Below are positions 59,934-64,000 of a stretch of DNA of 64,000 bases, piece by piece. Under the pieces are notes generated by a model that was not told where the DNA came from, did not search any database, and saw only the letters and a program-made list of their open reading frames with translations. The DNA lies in assembly GCF_900094555.1 (NCBI RefSeq), contig NZ_FMAC01000008.1, positions 151,485 to 215,484 of the forward strand, in the 5' to 3' direction. The translations under genes were made by a program, and so were the position numbers. Position 1 is the first letter of the stretch; each line of letters begins with the position of its first letter. The DNA comes from Martinezella hainanensis. Its GTDB lineage: Bacteria; Pseudomonadota; Alphaproteobacteria; Rhizobiales; Rhizobiaceae.

Positions 59934-60046
59934 AGAGCATGATGCCGAAAAGTGTCAGGGGATTTCGGACGACATCATGCTCTACTTCTTTGATTTTAGA
60001 GCGGATTCAGATTTTAGATCGTATCGACCTAAAATCATCCGGCTCT
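59934..60046. repeat. RIME-like mosaic element, copy 2
   Basis: 113 bases: a first palindrome from AGAGCATGATGCCG to CATCATGCTCT, a linker TTCTTTGATT, and a second from TTTAGAGCGGATTC to CATCCGGCTCT. Reverse orientation relative to 54976-55088. Its right end supplies the TAG stop of the corC gene (60047-60045). Confidence 0.8.
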
Positions 60047-61214
60047 AATGGCTGGTCGCGTTGCGTTCTGCCGATGTTTCCTCAGCAATCGCTTCCGGTG
60101 CCGGCAAATCGCGCTCCGGCCCACCAGCCTCACCTTCCAGCTTGACGGTCGGTCGGCGGCGGACGGCATGACGCTTACGCGTGATGCGTACTCGCTTGAT
60201 ACGGCGTGGGTCGGCATCGAGAATATGGAATTCGAAGCCTGGAAGCGCCTGCACGACCTCGCCACGCACCGGAATGCGGCCAAGAGCCGAGAAGATCAGG
60301 CCGCCAAGCGTATCCACCTCGTCCACCTGCTCGGCGATATCGAAATCCGGACCGATCGCGGCTGCGATCTCCTCCAGCTCGACACGGGCATCGGCCACGA
60401 AGACGTCTTCGGAGACGCGCTTGAACATTACTTCTTCGTCATCGTGCTCGTCGTCGATATCGCCGACGACCATTTCGACGATGTCCTCGTGCGAAGCCAG
60501 ACCGTCGGTGCCGCCGTACTCGTCGATAACAAGCGCCATCTGCGTGCGGTTGACCTGCATGCGGCGCAGGAGATCCGAGGCAAGCATCGAAGGCGGCACG
60601 AAGAGGATCTTGCGGATGATGCCGGCCTCAACCAGCGTCTTCTGCAGATCGACCCGCGAGAGATCGAAATTCGGCTTGGCCGAGCGTGTCGGCTTTTCGG
60701 CTGCAGGCGCGGCCGTTGCGGCAGCCGCCTTGGCACTGCCGGCGCGGCGCTTGTTGCGGGCCTGCTTGGCGACATAGGACAGCAAGTCACGGATATGCAC
60801 CATGCCGCGCGGATCATCCAGCGTGTCGGCGTAAACGGGCATACGCGAGCGGCCGCTTTCCTCGAAGAGGATCATCAGCTCGCCGATGGTAATGGTCTGA
60901 TCCACGGCCTCGATGTCGGCACGCGGCACCATGACATCCTCGACGCGCACCTCGCGGAAGCGCAGGATATTGTGCAGCATCGCCCGCTCATCTGCGGAGA
61001 AGGCGTCGTCACCGGCCGCGTTGGTCATCAACGCGTCGGCAAGATCCTCGCGCAATCGGGCGGAGTCCTGTGCCGGGCGCAGGATGCGTGCAGCACGTGC
61101 CCAGAATGAAGATTGGGATCGCTTGCCGTTGCTACTACTGCCACCCTCGTCGGAGGAGGCTGCATCGGCTCCGTCTTTGGCCTCGGGGGCCGATCTTGTC
61201 GTAAAGTCGCTCAT
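60045..61214 (-). CDS. corC: HlyC/CorC family CBS-domain protein
   Basis: 389 residues. Two CBS domains (about 95-155 and 195-250; VEDVMVPRADIEAVD and LLRRMQVNRTQMALVIDEYGGTDGL) and the CorC_HlyC domain (about 275-355) for binding flavin- or adenine-type ligands. No DUF21 membrane part, so the soluble CorC form linked to Mg/Co efflux and envelope homeostasis. A 60-residue Ala-rich insertion lies between the CBS units. Stop codon lies in a RIME element. Same strand as lnt and ybeY. Confidence 0.9.
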   Translation of the reverse strand: MSDFTTRSAPEAKDGADAASSDEGGSSSNGKRSQSSFWARAARILRPAQDSARLREDLADALMTNAAGDDAFSADERAMLHNILRFREVRVEDVMVPRADIEAVDQTITIGELMILFEESGRSRMPVYADTLDDPRGMVHIRDLLSYVAKQARNKRRAGSAKAAAATAAPAAEKPTRSAKPNFDLSRVDLQKTLVEAGIIRKILFVPPSMLASDLLRRMQVNRTQMALVIDEYGGTDGLASHEDIVEMVVGDIDDEHDDEEVMFKRVSEDVFVADARVELEEIAAAIGPDFDIAEQVDEVDTLGGLIFSALGRIPVRGEVVQALPGFEFHILDADPRRIKRVRITRKRHAVRRRPTVKLEGEAGGPERDLPAPEAIAEETSAERNATSH

Positions 61215-61239
61215 TGTTCCTGGTCAGACAGGGTTCAAA

Positions 61240-61746
61240 TCAAATGGGGTCTTGTCCCGCATAGGGATCAGATAGGCCAAGACTAGCCAAAATGCGAGTC
61301 TCCAGCCCCTCCATTCTTTCGGCTTCGCTATTATTCATATGGTCGTAGCCGAAGAGATGCAAGAAACCATGCACCATCAAATGCGTCAGATGGTCGTCAA
61401 AACTCTTTTCCAGATCGACCGACTCACGCTGCACCGTCTCCCTGGCGATGATGATATCGCCCAGCATCGGGCCGGGCTTGCCGCCGGGCTGCAACGGGAA
61501 AGCCGGAAAGGACAGCACGTTCGTCGCCTTGTCCTGCGAACGCCACTCCGCATTGATCTCACGGATCGAGGCATCGTCTGTGAAGACCAGGGACAATTCG
61601 GTCGCCATTTTTGGAAATGGCTGCTTTTCGTGTTTCTTCAGGTGGGTCGCCGCAGCTCCGAGCACGCGCTCGGCCAGGGCTTGCAACTGCTCTTCGGAGG
61701 GCCAATCGCCCTCCTCCACGCTGATCTGTATATCGAGTTCGGCCAT
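61240..61746 (-). CDS. ybeY: Endoribonuclease YbeY
   Basis: 168 residues. Metal-dependent RNase acting in 16S rRNA 3' maturation and ribosome quality control. The zinc motif is HLMVHGFLHLFGYDH (HxxxHxxxxxH, about 130-144) and NAEWRSQDKATNVLSFP is the conserved strand. ATG 61746 gives the usual N-terminus; a GTG four codons earlier is possible. 18 bases after phoH. Confidence 0.95.
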   Translation of the reverse strand: MAELDIQISVEEGDWPSEEQLQALAERVLGAAATHLKKHEKQPFPKMATELSLVFTDDASIREINAEWRSQDKATNVLSFPAFPLQPGGKPGPMLGDIIIARETVQRESVDLEKSFDDHLTHLMVHGFLHLFGYDHMNNSEAERMEGLETRILASLGLSDPYAGQDPI

Positions 61747-61764
61747 CGGTTTCCGCACCGCAGA

Positions 61765-62817
61765 TCAGATCTGCGGATCGCTTTCCTCTGCCTTTGTGGC
61801 ATAGGTGGAATCATACGCCCGAACGATGCGCGCCACCAGCGGATGGCGGACGACGTCCGTATCCTTGAAGCGGACGATGGTGATGCCCTCGACGCCGTCC
61901 AACAGCTGCAGCGCTTCCACCAGGCCGGACTTGACGCCGCGCGGCAAGTCGATCTGGCTCGGATCGCCCGTGACGATCATCCGCGAATTTTCGCCGAGAC
62001 GCGTCAGGAACATTTTCATCTGCATGGATGTCGTGTTCTGCGCCTCGTCGAGGATGACGGCAGCATTGGCGAGCGTGCGGCCACGCATGAAGGCGAGCGG
62101 CGCGATCTCAATGACGCCCGCCGTGATGGCCCGTTCGACCTTGTCGCCCGGCATCATGTCGTAGAGCGCATCATAGAGCGGACGAAGGTAAGGATCGACC
62201 TTTTCCTTCATGTCGCCAGGCAGGAAGCCGAGACGCTCGCCGGCCTCGACGGCCGGGCGCGACAGAATGATCTTTTCCACCGCGCCACGCTCCAGGAGCT
62301 GGGCGGCGTGCGCGACGGCGAGGTAGGTCTTGCCGGTACCGGCAGGGCCGACGCCGAGGACGAGCTCTGAGCGCTCCAGCGCCCGCATATAGGCATCCTG
62401 GGTCGGCGTGCGCGCAATGATCGTCTTCTTGCGCGTCGAAATCTGCGCCATCGTCAACTTGGCTTTTCTCTCCATCGTCGGCAGCGTCAATTGGTCGTCG
62501 GCGGCAACCGCCATGCGGATTGCCCCTTCCACATCGGAACGCTCTACATTGCCGCCTTTTTGCAGCTTGTCATAGAGGTAATCGAGCGTGCGGCGCGCCT
62601 GATTGGTGGCCAGCACGTCGCCCGTGATGACGACGGAATTGCCGCGAGCGCGAGCATCGATGCCCAAGCGCTCCTCGAGCAGCTTCAGATTCTGATCGAA
62701 CTGCCCGAAAAGCTCGCTGGCGAACCGATTATTCTCGAACGTCAGGGTGAAGTGATTGGCGTCGCTCGCGGTGCGGGGCTGGCGCGATGAAGAAGAAACC
62801 AATTCCTGTCCGTTCAA
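61765..62817 (-). CDS. phoH: PhoH-like ATPase (YbeZ)
   Basis: 350 residues. N-terminal KH-like region (about 25-110), then the PhoH P-loop domain: Walker A GPAGTGKTYLA (about 155-165), Walker B VILDEAQNTT, and TGDPSQIDLP. Usually acts with YbeY in RNA metabolism. Located between miaB and ybeY in the conserved order. Confidence 0.94.
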   Translation of the reverse strand: MNGQELVSSSSRQPRTASDANHFTLTFENNRFASELFGQFDQNLKLLEERLGIDARARGNSVVITGDVLATNQARRTLDYLYDKLQKGGNVERSDVEGAIRMAVAADDQLTLPTMERKAKLTMAQISTRKKTIIARTPTQDAYMRALERSELVLGVGPAGTGKTYLAVAHAAQLLERGAVEKIILSRPAVEAGERLGFLPGDMKEKVDPYLRPLYDALYDMMPGDKVERAITAGVIEIAPLAFMRGRTLANAAVILDEAQNTTSMQMKMFLTRLGENSRMIVTGDPSQIDLPRGVKSGLVEALQLLDGVEGITIVRFKDTDVVRHPLVARIVRAYDSTYATKAEESDPQI

Positions 62818-62847
62818 GCGGTGCGGCTCCCTTGGGTCGGCCGGAAC

Positions 62848-64000
62848 CTAGAGCAATTCAGCGAAAAGGCTGTTGGTGCTGGTTCCGGTGATTCGTACGT
62901 TAATAATGTCACCGATTTGCGATGCTTTTGCATCAACATTCACAGATTGCAGCCAGGGAGAGCGTCCAATCAACTGGCCCGGCATCCGGCCCGGCTTTTC
63001 CAGAAGGATATCCACTGTTTTGCCCACGCAAGCCTCGGCAAAAGCATGCTGCTGCCTCAGCAGCAATGCCTGCAATCGCTCCAGCCGCTCGGTCTTGACC
63101 TCTTCGGGCACCTGATCCTTCAATTCCGCGCCGGGCGTACCCGGCCGCGTGGAATATTTGAACGAGAAGGCCTGTGCATAATTCACCTCCTCGATCAATC
63201 TGAGTGTATCCTCAAAATCCTGGTCTGTCTCCCCCGGGAAGCCGACGATGAAGTCACCCGAAAGGGCAATATCCGGGCGGGCCGTGCGGATTCTCTCGAT
63301 GAGAGTGAGGTATTCCGCCGCCGTGTGCCGGCGGTTCATCGCCTTCAGGATGCGGTCCGAGCCGGCCTGTACGGGCAGATGCAGATAGGGCATCAGCGTG
63401 CGCAGATCGCGATGCGCGCCGATGAGACGATCGTCCATGTCACGCGGATGGCTGGTGGTGTAGCGCAGGCGCGCCAGACCGCGGATCTCAGCCAGGCGAT
63501 AAAGGAGATCGCCAAGGCTCCAGGTCTCGCCCGTCGGGCCGATGCCGTGCCAGGCGTTGACGTTCTGGCCGAGCAGCGTGATTTCGCGCACGCCGCCATC
63601 CACAAGTTTCTCGGCTTCCTCGACGATCTGGGAGACCGGACGGGAGACTTCGGAACCGCGCGTATAGGGCACGACGCAGAAGGTGCAGAACTTGTCGCAG
63701 CCTTCCTGCACCGTCAGAAAGGCGGTGACGCCGCGGGCGCGGATCTTCGTCTTTTCAGCGATCGGCAGATGCTCGAACTTGTCCTCGATCGCATATTCGG
63801 TGTCGACGACGCGCTGGCCTTCCTTGGCGCGGCGAAGCGCATCCGGCAGACGATGATAGGTCTGCGGGCCGATGACGACATCGACGGCCGGCGCGCGGCG
63901 CAGGATTTCCTCACCTTCGGCCTGCGCAACGCAGCCGGTGACGCCGATCATCATCTCGCGACCGTCGGCTGCCTTGCGCTTCTTCATCTCACGCAGGCGG
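62848..64000 (-). CDS. miaB: tRNA-2-methylthio-N6-dimethylallyladenosine synthase (5' part missing)
   Basis: Radical-SAM methylthiotransferase modifying A37 of tRNAs reading UNN codons. 384 codons are present; the N-terminal part of the UPF0004 domain lies beyond the right edge. The radical-SAM cluster is CDKFCTFC (CxxxCxxC), followed by YTRGSEVSRP and LLGQNVNAW. VTGCVAQAEG supplies a ligand Cys of the second cluster. C-terminal TRAM domain (VDILLEKPG…NVRITGTSTNSL). The ATG at 63987 is internal, not the start. Confidence 0.95.
   Translation of the reverse strand, partial: RLREMKKRKAADGREMMIGVTGCVAQAEGEEILRRAPAVDVVIGPQTYHRLPDALRRAKEGQRVVDTEYAIEDKFEHLPIAEKTKIRARGVTAFLTVQEGCDKFCTFCVVPYTRGSEVSRPVSQIVEEAEKLVDGGVREITLLGQNVNAWHGIGPTGETWSLGDLLYRLAEIRGLARLRYTTSHPRDMDDRLIGAHRDLRTLMPYLHLPVQAGSDRILKAMNRRHTAAEYLTLIERIRTARPDIALSGDFIVGFPGETDQDFEDTLRLIEEVNYAQAFSFKYSTRPGTPGAELKDQVPEEVKTERLERLQALLLRQQHAFAEACVGKTVDILLEKPGRMPGQLIGRSPWLQSVNVDAKASQIGDIINVRITGTSTNSLFAELL

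Overview
The window is chromosomal DNA of an alphaproteobacterium in the Rhizobium/Agrobacterium group. The evidence is the GC-rich coding pattern, a fructose ABC transporter cluster ordered like Sinorhizobium frcBCAK with a divergent ROK regulator, a PraR/PhrR-type regulator between lnt and metK, a DUF1150 gene beside a small heat-shock gene, a BA14K-type secreted protein, rhizobial RIME-like palindromic repeats, and an alpha-r14/NfeR1-like small RNA. Both ends cut through genes: a fructokinase at the left and miaB at the right.

Layout. 1-6 kb: fructokinase, pyrE, a TetR regulator divergent from an NmrA-like/DUF1772 pair, a diguanylate cyclase and pyrC. 6-12 kb: fructose uptake (frcK, frcA, frcC, frcB) with frcR and an RbsD/FucU-type mutarotase transcribed the other way. 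12-23 kb: accessory genes (proline racemase family enzyme plus an atypical SDR, a lipoprotein hydrolase, an NfeR1-like sRNA, an aldo/keto reductase with its TetR, a PmtA-like methyltransferase, an SDR, a BA14K protein, a MarR-EmrB pair, and a strongly structured leader ahead of a double GNAT acetyltransferase). 23-28 kb: tRNA-Arg(ACG), a sensor kinase and a chemoreceptor. 28-38 kb: the core run rpmH-rnpA-yidC-engB-argB, interrupted after yidC by an arsenic resistance cluster (MFS, arsC, aqpS, arsR, DUF6428) and by a fasciclin/anti-sigma/ECF sigma operon. 38-50 kb: mixed metabolism, dapD-dapE, and truA-fmt-def with a toxin-antitoxin pair lodged between fmt and def, then rmuC and rbsK. 51-64 kb: a second chemoreceptor, a nucleoside hydrolase, Hsp20 with a thermometer-like leader, trmB-metK, praR, and the conserved chain lnt-corC-ybeY-phoH-miaB.

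How the genes work together. FrcBCA imports fructose and the fructokinase phosphorylates it. The nucleoside hydrolase and RbsK could connect nucleoside salvage to ribose-5-phosphate. The ars cluster pairs ArsC with an aquaglyceroporin that can let arsenite out down its gradient, plus an MFS exporter, under an As(III)-responsive ArsR. PyrE and PyrC belong to pyrimidine synthesis, DapD/DapE to lysine and peptidoglycan precursors, Def/Fmt/TruA/MiaB/TrmB/YbeY/EngB to translation.

The most unusual signal is a diverged duplicate of the last 25 codons of yidC plus its terminator, about 3.4 kb downstream of yidC. The two copies bracket the ars cluster exactly and mark it as an acquired insertion at the yidC 3' end. 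Second is an unassigned RNA-like fold at 22204-22301. Third is a set of unusually clear operator palindromes next to TetR, MarR, ArsR and toxin-antitoxin genes. No CRISPR array, transposase, integrase or phage gene was seen.
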